From NCBI RefSeq assembly GCF_030814435.1, contig NZ_JAUSUW010000004.1:248001-312000 (forward strand): a stretch of DNA of 64,000 bases. The letters run 5' to 3'. The notes beneath the pieces were generated by a model that did not search any database, was not told the origin of the DNA, and was given only the letters and a program-made list of their open reading frames with translations. The stretch is from Peteryoungia aggregata LMG 23059. GTDB taxonomy: Bacteria > Pseudomonadota > Alphaproteobacteria > Rhizobiales > Rhizobiaceae. A program made the position numbers and the translations under genes. Positions 26,928-35,763 of this stretch are shown piece by piece; the first letter of the stretch is position 1, and the number at the start of each line of letters is the position of its first letter.

Positions 26928-27651
26928 GCTCTTCGATACCTCCGAGATAGGCGGCCATGACCGAGGGATCCCGCATGACGGCCTGAGGATCCCCCTCGGC
27001 AATGATTTCCCCGACACTCATGCAGATGAGGCGGTCGATCACCTTCAGCAGAGCGTGCAGGATATGCTCGATCCAGATAATCGAGAGACCGTCCGCTTTG
27101 AGTTCGGAAATCAGACCGACCAATGTGATCAGTTCAGCCTCGGTCAATCCGCCACCGATTTCGTCGAGCAGCAGAACCCGCGGCGCCGTGGCCAGAGCCC
27201 GCGCAAGTTCGAGTCGCTTGCGGTCGAGGAGACCGAGGGCTGCGGCAGGACGGTTGGCCAGAGCCGACAGACCGGTTCTTGTGAGCGCCTCGGCGGCGCC
27301 ACGCTCCGCCGCCCCGGCAGGCAGACCAGAACCGTGCTGCGCCGCCACCAGCGCGTTTTCGAACACCGTCATGCCAAGAAAGGGCCGAGGCACCTGGTGG
27401 GTGCGGCCGATTCCAGCAAGACATCGCGCGGCCGCGTCCTTGCCGACAAGACTTTCGCTTGCGAGGCTGATCGATCCGGCGCTCGGTGTCAGCGAGCCGG
27501 CGATCAGCGAAAACAGCGTGGTCTTACCCGCCCCGTTTGGGCCGACGATCCCCAGCGCCTCGCCCTCTGCCAGCGAGAAGCTGACATCCTTGACCGCCTG
27601 AAACGCTCCGAAACGCATGCTCAGAGAGGCTCCCGACAAGATGATTCCCAT
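26920..27651 (-). CDS. Liv-type ABC transporter ATP-binding protein LivG
   Basis: 243 residues. Walker A is GPNGAGKTTLFSLI, with GIGRTHQVPRPFLGMTVFEN typical of LivG and Walker B VLLLDEIGGGLTEAE. The usual LSGG signature is not conserved: the helix before Walker B reads ALGLLDRKRLELARAL, as in many LivG proteins. It pairs with LivF. A 75-bp gap with a strong hairpin separates it from the binding-protein gene. Confidence 0.92.
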   Translation of the reverse strand: MGIILSGASLSMRFGAFQAVKDVSFSLAEGEALGIVGPNGAGKTTLFSLIAGSLTPSAGSISLASESLVGKDAAARCLAGIGRTHQVPRPFLGMTVFENALVAAQHGSGLPAGAAERGAAEALTRTGLSALANRPAAALGLLDRKRLELARALATAPRVLLLDEIGGGLTEAELITLVGLISELKADGLSIIWIEHILHALLKVIDRLICMSVGEIIAEGDPQAVMRDPSVMAAYLGGIEEHA

Positions 27652-27680
27652 AGATCCTTTACCCCGCTACCTCGCGATAG

Positions 27681-27714
27681 AACCTCGGCGCGGACACGGC
27701 GCCGCGCCGAGGTT
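27681..27714 (-). other. Intercistronic hairpin between the Liv binding-protein gene and livG
   Basis: A perfect 12-bp stem AACCTCGGCGCG / CGCGCCGAGGTT with a 10-nt loop and no U-tract on the transcribed strand. Its position right after the binding-protein gene suggests 3' mRNA stabilisation, raising binding-protein level over the membrane parts. Confidence 0.55.
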
Positions 27715-27726
27715 GCTTCGTGTCAA

Positions 27727-29040
27727 TCAGCCCAGTTCGAAGGGTTGGAGCGGCGCGGTGATCGGCACATCCGGGACGAGCACATTGGAGGTGACCTCCA
27801 GCGTGAAGGGAAATTTCCCGCCCTCCTTCATCATCCATTGCGTTCCAACGAGACCGGTGGCGGCGCAGTTCGGAACAGGTCCAGCGGTGAAGTCGACAAT
27901 TCCCGTGGCAGTCTCGACTTTGAGACTTGCCAAGGCAGCAGCGACCGCAGCCTTGTCCTTGGGATTTCCGGATGCCTTCAGCGCCCCGATTGTGGCATCG
28001 AAAAGCGCCATCTGCGCCCCGACCTGCTGGCTCCAGGGCTTGCCCGTCGCCTCTTCGAAGCCGTCAGCCAATTCGCTGCAGGTCTTGCCGGTAACGGGTG
28101 AAACGAACGGAAAGGCGCGATGCCAGTAGGCGCCGGCGGCGATCCCGTTACCAAGCTCCCCCAAAACCTCAAGTTCTGGTTCAAAGAGGCCGGCCTTCGC
28201 CACCTGCATGATCTTGACCCGCTGAGCGAGCCCTCTCTGGGCGGCCTGGCGCCAGAACACAGGGAAATCCGGCGGGAAGGGGAAGGAATTGACGATCTCC
28301 ACCCCGGCATCGAGGAACGTGGAAATCTGTGCGGAGAAGTCGGTCAAACCGTTTTCGTAAGGGCCGGCATCGGTGACCGTGAAGCCTGCCTTTTCCAGCG
28401 CCGGGATCATGATGGCGCGGATGGCATTGCCGTCGGCATCGTTCGGCAGGAGAACGCCAACCTTCTTGTTGGTCTCGATCTTCGACCACTGGTCGGCATA
28501 GACGGCTGCAAAGTCCGATGCGCCGAACGAGAAGTGATAGGTCCACTTGAACGGCGACGGTGCGCCGGGCTTGGCGCCACGACCGAAATAGACGGCCTCC
28601 CAGGGAGCCACGGTTGAGATGCAAGGTACGCCGCCGGCCTCGGACGCATCGGCGACCGGATTGATCGTTTCCGGCGTGGATGAGGTCATCACGATGTCGA
28701 CCATGTCGGAGGAAATCAGTTCCTTCGCCACTTTCGAACCCGTCACCGGATCGGACTGCGTATCCTTCAGAACGAAATTCACCGCATAGGTCTTGCCACC
28801 AATCTCCACCCCTCCCGTCAAGGCGGCATTGACCAGTGAGAGGACGTACTCATCAGCTTCGGCGAACGCGCTAAGGGGGCCGGAGCGTGCGTTCACCCAG
28901 CCGATATTGATGGTATCACCCGATGCAAAGGCACTCCGGACGAAGGCGGGCGCTGCAAGCGCTGCAACCACACCACCCGCAGCCATGCCGGCTCCCTGCA
29001 ACAGTTTACGGCGTGTGGTTTCAACTTTCATTTCATTCAT
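27727..29040 (-). CDS. Liv-type ABC transporter periplasmic binding protein (Tat signal)
   Basis: 437 residues. The N-terminus has a twin-arginine motif TRRKLLQGAGMAAGG and an Ala-rich hydrophobic stretch ending near SAFA, so export by Tat is likely. The mature part opens INIGWVNARSGPLSAFAEAD, a type I periplasmic binding fold of the LivJ/amide-binding class. GGGAGGA lies before the ATG at 29040. It is the first gene of the Liv operon. The ligand cannot be read from sequence. Confidence 0.9.
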   Translation of the reverse strand: MNEMKVETTRRKLLQGAGMAAGGVVAALAAPAFVRSAFASGDTINIGWVNARSGPLSAFAEADEYVLSLVNAALTGGVEIGGKTYAVNFVLKDTQSDPVTGSKVAKELISSDMVDIVMTSSTPETINPVADASEAGGVPCISTVAPWEAVYFGRGAKPGAPSPFKWTYHFSFGASDFAAVYADQWSKIETNKKVGVLLPNDADGNAIRAIMIPALEKAGFTVTDAGPYENGLTDFSAQISTFLDAGVEIVNSFPFPPDFPVFWRQAAQRGLAQRVKIMQVAKAGLFEPELEVLGELGNGIAAGAYWHRAFPFVSPVTGKTCSELADGFEEATGKPWSQQVGAQMALFDATIGALKASGNPKDKAAVAAALASLKVETATGIVDFTAGPVPNCAATGLVGTQWMMKEGGKFPFTLEVTSNVLVPDVPITAPLQPFELG

Positions 29041-29668
29041 CGTAATCCTCCCGAGATTCAATGGTGCGTTGGAAAAGAGTTTAAGTGGACGGATCTGGCG
29101 ACCGAACCGAGTAACGCCGCAAACCATCGTCGCCGCAGCGAAGAGCGGCAGCGCACATGTGCGGAGAGATCGGACAGAGACCGTCCCGCAGGGACACGCG
29201 ATGATTGACGTACAGGACTGACAGGCCTCCCAAACCCTTGCTGCGGGAAGTTTCAGGCATGGCTCCGCCCCCATGGAAGTCGGCCACGTTCGGCTGCCCA
29301 GGCGACATATGCGTTACTGCTGATTCCTCCGAGCCGCCTCCTCAAGCGGTTCGCCTGATAATCTGCAACAGGCGTGCCAGTTGATCACACCGACAACACG
29401 CAGTGGCGTATGGTCTGCTGCAGCGATTGAAAGAATTGATTTTTTGCAATTCAGCCCTGGATGCAGGCATAGCTTCAGGGGCCCGGAAAAATTCACTATA
29501 TAGTGAAATTCATCTATATTTTCATCAAATTCGAGTCCGACATCCGGAAACCCGCAAGTGGATCGGCGGCCCGCCGGTCGTTCGATCACTGCAGCCGGAA
29601 CGCTGAATGGCACCGAACCATGGCCACCTGTTGACAACGTGCGGACTTGGTATGGGGATGCACGAGCC
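29041..29668. other. Intergenic region between Liv operon and LysR gene
   Basis: About 630 bp without a convincing gene. Open frames up to about 107 codons exist but match nothing I know and lack ribosome sites. The region carries the Liv operon promoter and a striking 16-bp palindrome. An AT-rich patch at 29490-29530 contrasts with the GC-rich surroundings. Confidence 0.45.
29492..29507. promoter_or_regulatory. Perfect 16-bp palindrome (candidate operator)
   Basis: TTCACTATATAGTGAA is fully self-complementary and stands in AT-rich intergenic DNA 162 bp from the LysR stop and 450 bp upstream of the Liv binding-protein gene. Its size and symmetry fit a dimeric repressor site. The cognate regulator is unknown. 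Confidence 0.5.
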
Positions 29669-30550
29669 CTACCTCAGTCGCAGGATCCAGTTGGCGAACA
29701 ATCGACAGGCCTCCCGCTCGCGACTTCTGGCGGGCACCACCAGATAAAAGGCCTCTCGCGGGACGTACTCACCGCCCTCAAGAGCGACAAGCCGACCTTC
29801 CCGAATGAGGTCGCCGGTATTGGAATGCCAGCCCAGCATGACACCCTGTTGGGACAGGGCAGCCTGGGTCGCCTGGACATAGTTGGAGAAGTTGCGACCA
29901 CGCAATCGATTTTCCGGCAGACCGAGTCGTTCGAAATAGTCCTTCCAGGACAACCAGGTCGGATCAGTCTTGACCACATGGAGAAGCGTCGCGTGCCTTA
30001 GATCTGAGAGTGAACGCGGCGGGTCGTGAAGGGCGGGGCTGAACACCGGAGCGAGCCTCTCGTCAAACAGCTTGGTCACATCGCCGTCCTCCCATGCTCC
30101 AAGGCCATAGCGGATGACCATGTCGACACCATGGGTGACGTTGGGACTGTCGATCGTGGTCAGAACGTTGACTGCAACCTGCGGGTGGTCTGCGTAGAAC
30201 CCCGCCAGGCGCGGCATCAGCCAATAGGTTGCCGTTCCCACAGTGCAACCAATCGTAACGGAGTTTTCGTCCGTGCCGTGTTCAGCTTGAGCACGCTCGA
30301 TCGCCTCGGCAATACGGCTCAAGCCCTGAGAAACCCCGGCTCTCATGATTTCGCCCGCCGATGTCAGGGAAACCGGTCGTGTCCCGCGGTCGTACAAGGT
30401 GACGCCGATATGCTCCTCCAGCGCACGGATGGCCTGACTGATCGCCGGCTGGGTGACATTCAGTTCGCGGGCAGCACCTCGGGTACTGCCGCATCTGTTG
30501 ACTGCATCGAAAACGGTTAGCAGCCTGAGAGGAGGAATGGCCGAGGGCAT
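29669..30550 (-). CDS. LysR-family regulator (GcvA-like)
   Basis: 293 residues. The winged helix opens PPLRLLTVFDAVNRCGSTRG with AARELNVTQPAISQAIRALE, typical of the GcvA subgroup. The effector domain follows from about residue 90. It is divergent from the 2-oxoglutarate dioxygenase gene across 125 bp with a strong dyad. It most likely controls the dioxygenase/aldolase pair and perhaps the Liv operon downstream on its own strand. Confidence 0.92.
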   Translation of the reverse strand: MPSAIPPLRLLTVFDAVNRCGSTRGAARELNVTQPAISQAIRALEEHIGVTLYDRGTRPVSLTSAGEIMRAGVSQGLSRIAEAIERAQAEHGTDENSVTIGCTVGTATYWLMPRLAGFYADHPQVAVNVLTTIDSPNVTHGVDMVIRYGLGAWEDGDVTKLFDERLAPVFSPALHDPPRSLSDLRHATLLHVVKTDPTWLSWKDYFERLGLPENRLRGRNFSNYVQATQAALSQQGVMLGWHSNTGDLIREGRLVALEGGEYVPREAFYLVVPARSREREACRLFANWILRLR

Positions 30551-30609
30551 TCAGTATAATCCTGAGCTTATTCTACAGGTAGTTTTTCCAGCATTTCCAA
30601 TGGAGCGAT

Positions 30610-30630
30610 GTGAGCATAACCTATGCTCAC
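30610..30630. promoter_or_regulatory. Candidate LysR operator (GTGAGCAT-N5-ATGCTCAC)
   Basis: A perfect inverted repeat with 8-bp arms and a 5-bp spacer lies in the gap between the LysR gene and the dioxygenase gene, 46 bp before the latter. It is the best candidate site for the divergent regulator. Confidence 0.6.
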
Positions 30631-30675
30631 AGGGACTTCCATCAGGAAGCACCGGAGATCTAGAATAAGCTAGGG

Positions 30676-31824
30676 ATGGCTGTCATGAACACGCATTTTC
30701 TGCATCAGCAGGCTGTCGTATTGCAGGAAAACGGTCTCCAGCTACAGCTTAGCGCGGACACCACGGCCTATTTCAACTACTACTGGCTGCGCGACAACTG
30801 CTCGTCCTCATTCGACAGGACAACGCGCGAACGCAGCTTCGATATCTTTCACCTTGAACAGCCACCGCGTGCGGCTTCGGCAGAGGTCGACGGAAAGGAC
30901 CTCGTCATTTCATGGGCCAACGAAACACACGTTTCGCGCTACCCCCTCATCATGCTTGCCGACTATGTCAGTGGAAAGCATCGCGCCGACCCTGCGGACC
31001 TTGCACGCAAGGCATGGTTCAGCGATCACTATCCTGAGATCCCGCGTTTCTCTCAACCCGAGCTTTTGAAAGACAAGCAGCTGGTCGCCGAGTGGATCAG
31101 GGCCATGATTGTCGAGGGTTTGACGATTGTCACAGACATGCCAGACAGCGATCAGGGGCTGACGGAGACTGTCAGGCTCATGGGGCATGTGAGACCGACC
31201 TTCTTCGGCGAGTATTTCGACGTGAAGACCCACATCAACCCGACCAACACCGCTTACACGGCGAAAGCACTTGAGCTGCATACGGATACGCCTGCCGAGG
31301 AATACGCACCGGGGATCCAGTTTTTGCATTGCCGCGCCAATTCCGTGCAGGGCGGGTTGAGCATCTATTCGGATGGCGTGGCAGTGGCCAACGCATTCCG
31401 GACGATCGATCCCGAGGGCTTTCGCCTGCTCAGTGAAATCGACATCCCCTTCTATTGCGAGCATGATGACTACGACATGCGGTCCCGCCAACGGGTGATC
31501 GAACTGGATCAGCATGGCGAGGTATCGGGACTGACCATCAGCCAGCATATGGCGGACATCTTCGATCTGCCTCAGACCCTGCTGGACACCTACTATCCCG
31601 CCTTCTGCCGCTTCGGAAAGATGCTGCAGGATGATCGCTTCATGATGCGTTTCATGATGAAGGCGGGTGAGTGCATGGTGTTCGACAACCACCGGATCGT
31701 ACATGGGAGGCTCGCCTATTCCGCGACCAGCGGTGACCGTTATCTGCGCGGCTGCTATGCCGATCGGGCGGAAATGCGCTCGACCTATCGTGCGCTCGTC
31801 TCGGAAGGACGGTTCAAGGCATGA
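30676..31824 (+). CDS. Fe(II)/2-oxoglutarate dioxygenase, gamma-butyrobetaine hydroxylase-like (TauD family)
   Basis: 382 residues. An N-terminal GBBH-like domain (FNYYWLRDNCSSSFDRTTRE) is followed by the TauD/TfdA catalytic core. The metal ligands are in LELHTDTPAEEY (HxD) and NHRIVHGR (distal His, 2-oxoglutarate Arg). This two-domain build is that of gamma-butyrobetaine and trimethyllysine hydroxylases. The product may hydroxylate a quaternary amine or similar compound. It is coupled by a 4-bp overlap to a class II aldolase, which could act on the hydroxylated product. Confidence 0.87.
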   Translation: MAVMNTHFLHQQAVVLQENGLQLQLSADTTAYFNYYWLRDNCSSSFDRTTRERSFDIFHLEQPPRAASAEVDGKDLVISWANETHVSRYPLIMLADYVSGKHRADPADLARKAWFSDHYPEIPRFSQPELLKDKQLVAEWIRAMIVEGLTIVTDMPDSDQGLTETVRLMGHVRPTFFGEYFDVKTHINPTNTAYTAKALELHTDTPAEEYAPGIQFLHCRANSVQGGLSIYSDGVAVANAFRTIDPEGFRLLSEIDIPFYCEHDDYDMRSRQRVIELDQHGEVSGLTISQHMADIFDLPQTLLDTYYPAFCRFGKMLQDDRFMMRFMMKAGECMVFDNHRIVHGRLAYSATSGDRYLRGCYADRAEMRSTYRALVSEGRFKA

Positions 31825-32585
31825 GCCATACTCCCTTGAAGAATGACGTGGCCGAACCGCAGGAAGTGGCCCTGTTGCGACAGGAGCTCGCGGCTGCATT
31901 CCGCATTTGCCATCGCTTCGGCTGGAGTGAGTCCGTTGGCAACCACTTCAGCGCGGCCGTCTCTCCGAGCGGTCGGAAGTTTCTGCTGAACCCACGCTGG
32001 CAACATTTCGCCAGCATAAAGGCCAGCGACCTCCTCCTTCTTGATGCCGATGATCCCGATGTGATGACGGGTCCGAATGCGCCCGATCCCTCTGCATGGG
32101 TGGTTCATGGCACCTTGCATCGCATGTTGCCCGAAGCCCGCGTGATCCTGCACTGCCATTCCCCCTATGCATTGGCGCTGGCCTGTCTCAAGGATCCGAC
32201 AATGCTGCCGCTCGACAACAACACCGCCCGCTTTTTCGGGCGTATCGGTTACGACCTGGAGTTCGGGGGCATCGCGGACGCGCAGGAGGAGGGAATACGC
32301 CTTGCCCGCATGATGAAAGGCAAGTCCGTTCTGGTCATGGGCAATCACGGAGTGTCGATCGCAGGAGAAACCGTGGCGGACGCATTCGAAGACCTCTACT
32401 TCTTCGAAAAGGCGGCTCAGACCATGATCCTCGCGCTCTCTACGGGAAAACCGCTCTCCATTCTCTCCGACGAGGTGGCGCAGGCGACCGCAGATGGCTG
32501 GGGACCCTATCGTGGCATGGCAATTCGCCACTTCGACCATCTGAAGTCGGAGCTTGAGCGTGACGACCCGAGCTACAAGATGTGA
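31821..32585 (+). CDS. Class II aldolase/adducin family protein
   Basis: 254 residues. The zinc-binding HxH is in RVILHCHSPYALAL and a third His follows in VLVMGNHGVSIAGETVADAF. The N-terminal SVGNHFSAAVSP segment fits the phosphate/hydroxyl-binding loop of the fold. Members are aldolases, epimerases or decarboxylases. Overlap with the dioxygenase gene argues for a joint pathway. The substrate is unknown. Confidence 0.88.
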   Translation: MSHTPLKNDVAEPQEVALLRQELAAAFRICHRFGWSESVGNHFSAAVSPSGRKFLLNPRWQHFASIKASDLLLLDADDPDVMTGPNAPDPSAWVVHGTLHRMLPEARVILHCHSPYALALACLKDPTMLPLDNNTARFFGRIGYDLEFGGIADAQEEGIRLARMMKGKSVLVMGNHGVSIAGETVADAFEDLYFFEKAAQTMILALSTGKPLSILSDEVAQATADGWGPYRGMAIRHFDHLKSELERDDPSYKM

Positions 32586-32775
32586 CATCCGTGCCGCCGG
32601 ACACGCCATGGCAGGCACCCGACATGATCGCCGCCCACACGCGGCTTGAGATGATCAGGTGCGTCGCGGTGGTGGCGGTGTGCCGAGCCACTCGGAAGGC
32701 GGGCCAAATGATCTGATTGCGGCAGATCCCGTATCTGCGAGGTAACCCTTCGCGGAACGTAACCGGAGATCTGGC

Positions 32776-33340
32776 ATGCTCCTGCGCCGGCAACTTTTGC
32801 TGACTTCACTTCTCGCCCTTTCGCCTCGCGGCGCAGCGGCCGCCGATCCGTGGGCGGCTCTGCGGGCAGGGACCTGCTTTGTGCTGCTGCGGCACGCCAC
32901 GGCCCCGGGCACTGGCGACCCGCCGGACTTCCATATTGGGGACTGCAGCACGCAGAGAAACCTCTCCGCCGACGGCCGTGCCCAGGCGCTGAGGATCGGC
33001 GATCCTGTTCCGGGCCAATGGCATACCGCAAGCCAGCATCTTTTCGAGCCAGTGGTGCCGCTGCCTGGAGACCGCTGCGCTTCTGCATCTCGGGCCAGTC
33101 GCCGAACAGCCCCTCCTCAATTCGTTTTTTGGCAGACTGCAGGATGGACGTGAGCAGACGGACGCTCTCCGCGCGTGGCTTGCAAGCCGGCGACCGGAAA
33201 CCCCATCCGTACTCGTAACACATCAGGTCAACGTCACGGGATTGACCTCGGTCGTACCTGCCAGCGGCGACCTGGTATTTACGGCCCTTGACGCTGGCGG
33301 AAAGATCACGGTGATCGGCCGGCAATCCGCCGGGGCATGA
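32776..33340 (+). pseudogene. Histidine phosphatase family protein, frameshifted
   Basis: The 5' part encodes a signal-like N-terminus and the phosphatase motif VLLRHATAPGTGDPP followed by CSTQRNLSADGRAQALRIGD. After 33003 the homologous sequence continues in the +1 frame: a block reading LFRANGIPQASIFSSQWCRC, then a late THQVNVTGL segment with the second catalytic His, ending at 33338-33340. A single-base change near 33001-33006 breaks the gene. The zero frame would end as a 125-residue product with a meaningless tail. It may be a true pseudogene or a sequencing error. Confidence 0.82.
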
Positions 33341-33614
33341 AAGTCAGAGATTTGCGGCAAACCCAACGCGCGGGCGTGATGAAAGGCCTCGCATTAAGGA
33401 TAGGCATGGCAACAGTCCGCATATAGCCCGGCGGATGCGACGGGAGCGTGTCCCGACAAATCTATGATCGCCGAACATCCTGAGGTCAGAAAGTCCAAAA
33501 TCCATATGGATATCACCGCAGGCGCGCGAGTGGAGTGCCCAGCTTCTCCAACACCGCGTGTAATCGAGGTCACGGCACAATCCTTGAAATCATGTTAGCG
33601 TTGTCCGGCTCTCG

Positions 33615-34478
33615 ATGGAGATGTGTGGAACAATGGACATATTGAGGTCAAAACTGGATGATCAGGCCTATGAGGATGCGATCCTCTACTGCGCCAACAG
33701 CATCCTGCCGATGCATCTCGGCGAAAAGCTGATCAACAAGATCTTCGGTCGCAATCTCCAGTCCCATGCCGCAGGCCTCCTGGCCGTCATGCATTGCGAG
33801 GCAGAACTGGGAATAGGCGACCGTCCGACCCTGACGCGGATCCAGGCGGAGATGGGGCGATCCCGCACCTTGTCCGGCTTCTTTGCACTCCTCCGCTTTG
33901 CCGGCTTCATCGAATCTGTCGATCATGATCAGGATCGCCGTGCCAGGGTCCTTGTGGCCAAACCACCCCTCCTGGACGGGTTGAAGACGTGGCTATCCCA
34001 CCATCTGGCCTGCGCCGAGGTCGCCGGTCTCGTGCCGACCGGAACCGCTCACCGGATCAAGCATGATGACGAGTTCGCGCTGCGCTACATTGCGGCCGCC
34101 CGGCTCATGCTCGGTCACGTTCGAACCTATCTGGCCGGCACTGGGGCCTGGCCATGGTTCGACAGCTTCGATTGCGGCGATCGCATCGCGCTCGCGCTCG
34201 TCAGAGCGCATTACGAGCATCCGGGCGACATCGGGCAGCGCTGGTTTTCGATCGAATCACGACACCTGTCCGATCGGTTGGGGATTTCCCACTCTCATCT
34301 CCGCAACGTCCTGAACGCAGCAGAAAGCTCTGGTTTCATTCTTCAGGAGCGCCGTAGTCACCGCACGGCACTGACCCCGCGCATGCTGGATGATATACGC
34401 GACTTTCACCTGAAGTTCTGGGGCTGGGCGGGCGAGACGGCTGACCAGGTCGAAACCGGATCGCAGCGTTCGGCCTGA
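33615..34478 (+). CDS. Unknown protein with winged-helix-like segments
   Basis: 287 residues (281 if the ATG at 33633 is used). I do not recognise the family. Two segments look like DNA-binding helices: IQAEMGRSRTLSGFFALLRF (about 74-93) and RLGISHSHLRNVLNAAESSG (about 220-240), the latter resembling a MarR/GntR-type winged helix. No signal peptide or membrane helix is seen. It stands alone between the broken phosphatase gene and a thioesterase gene. A regulatory role is inference. Confidence 0.7.
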   Translation: MEMCGTMDILRSKLDDQAYEDAILYCANSILPMHLGEKLINKIFGRNLQSHAAGLLAVMHCEAELGIGDRPTLTRIQAEMGRSRTLSGFFALLRFAGFIESVDHDQDRRARVLVAKPPLLDGLKTWLSHHLACAEVAGLVPTGTAHRIKHDDEFALRYIAAARLMLGHVRTYLAGTGAWPWFDSFDCGDRIALALVRAHYEHPGDIGQRWFSIESRHLSDRLGISHSHLRNVLNAAESSGFILQERRSHRTALTPRMLDDIRDFHLKFWGWAGETADQVETGSQRSA

Positions 34479-34573
34479 TTCTGCGCCGGATTACCCTTCT
34501 ACCGGCCTGTGGTGCTTGCACTATCGCTGCAGCGCAATAAGCTCTGCGGATACAATGGCTCCGAGGGGTATGA

Positions 34574-35083
34574 ATGCAAGAGACACACGACACCAGCCAG
34601 CTCGAGATGGTTGTACTGATGACGCCTGACATGGCGAATTTTTCCGGCAAGGTACACGGCGGAGCCCTGCTCAATCTCCTCGACAGGGTCGCCTATTCCT
34701 GCGCTTCCCGTTACTCGCAACAATATGCGGTCACGCTCTCCGTCGATCAGGTCGTTTTCCGCCAGCCGATCCATGTCGGCGAACTCGTGACCTTCCGGGC
34801 CTCGATCAACCACGCAGGTCGCACCTCCATGGAAGTCGGCATTCGCGTAGAGGCCGAAAACATCCGGACCGGCGAGCGGCGGCATACCAATTCCTGCTAC
34901 TTCACCATGGTTGCCGTCGATGCCGAAGGCAGGCCGACAGCCGTTCCCACCTATGCTCCACAGAGCGAAGTCCGCAAGCGTCGGCAACGTGCCGCGGAAA
35001 CACGCCGGGCGCTGCGCCTCGAATTCGAGGCACGCTTCAAGGAAGCAAGTCAAACTGCCGATGAAGCGCATTCGAACGACTAA
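34574..35083 (+). CDS. Acyl-CoA thioesterase, hotdog fold (YciA/BACH type)
   Basis: 169 residues. The hotdog signature MANFSGKVHGGALLNLLDRV carries the Asn/His-Gly and catalytic Asp positions of YciA-like thioesterases. Later VTLSVDQVVFRQPIHVGELV is also conserved. It hydrolyses acyl-CoA in the cytoplasm; chain preference is unknown. The C-terminus is charged and helical. No operon partner is on its strand. Confidence 0.9.
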   Translation: MQETHDTSQLEMVVLMTPDMANFSGKVHGGALLNLLDRVAYSCASRYSQQYAVTLSVDQVVFRQPIHVGELVTFRASINHAGRTSMEVGIRVEAENIRTGERRHTNSCYFTMVAVDAEGRPTAVPTYAPQSEVRKRRQRAAETRRALRLEFEARFKEASQTADEAHSND

Positions 35084-35173
35084 GCGCAGCACTTCAGGGT
35101 GCCGGACAGCTCGTCCTTAACCGAAAGACATTCGCGATGTCGAAGGCGGCATAGCCGACCCCGCTCGGTACCA

Positions 35174-35701
35174 TCAGGTACTGACGGCCTGATAGGCGCG
35201 ACGGAAATAGACAAGCGCCGCTTCCCGATCGCCGGCCTTCACATCCACAACGCGGCACATAAGGATGAAATGTGTGCCGACTTCAACAGTCTCTGTCACC
35301 TCGCAGTCGAATGACACGAGAGCGTCTTCGAGCAGCGGTGCGCCCGTCTGGCCCGGCGTCCAGCGGGCGGCAGCAAATCTGTCCTCCATAGGTGTCTTGC
35401 CACCGAAGAGAGATGAGACGGCTTCATGGCCGGGTGCCAGCGCGTTGACCGACACGACCTTGTTTTCCAGCACCGCCGGCGTCGCAGAGCTGGCCCGGTT
35501 GAGGCAAACCAGCAAAGTCGGCGGATCGTCGGTGACACTGGTGACGGCGGTTGCGGTGAAGCCCGCGCGGCCTGCCGGCCCGTCCGTTGCAATCAGGTTC
35601 ACGGCTGCGGCAAGCGAAGCCATGCCGTTGCGGTAAGTTTCGCGCGTTACGGGCGGCAGAGGGAGCCTGGAGCCCAAGGGAGCGAGATGAAGCTCTGTCA
35701 T
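35174..35701 (-). CDS. Flavin reductase family protein (HpaC/DIM6-like)
   Basis: 175 residues. The flavin-binding core YRNGMASLAAAVNLIATDGP followed by FTATAVTSVTDDPPTLLVCL is typical of two-component monooxygenase reductases. It lies 62 bp after the flavin monooxygenase gene on the same strand and so probably supplies it with reduced FMN. Confidence 0.92.
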   Translation of the reverse strand: MTELHLAPLGSRLPLPPVTRETYRNGMASLAAAVNLIATDGPAGRAGFTATAVTSVTDDPPTLLVCLNRASSATPAVLENKVVSVNALAPGHEAVSSLFGGKTPMEDRFAAARWTPGQTGAPLLEDALVSFDCEVTETVEVGTHFILMCRVVDVKAGDREAALVYFRRAYQAVST

Positions 35702-35763
35702 GACGGATCCTTGTCTTTGGGTTGAGGGGACAAGCCTTCACGAGCAGCGATCGGTCGCCGCTC

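Noticed and set aside
29314..29637. 107-codon minus-strand frame in the Liv-LysR gap
   Set aside because: It has no recognisable domain, no ribosome site and spans the operator-like palindrome.
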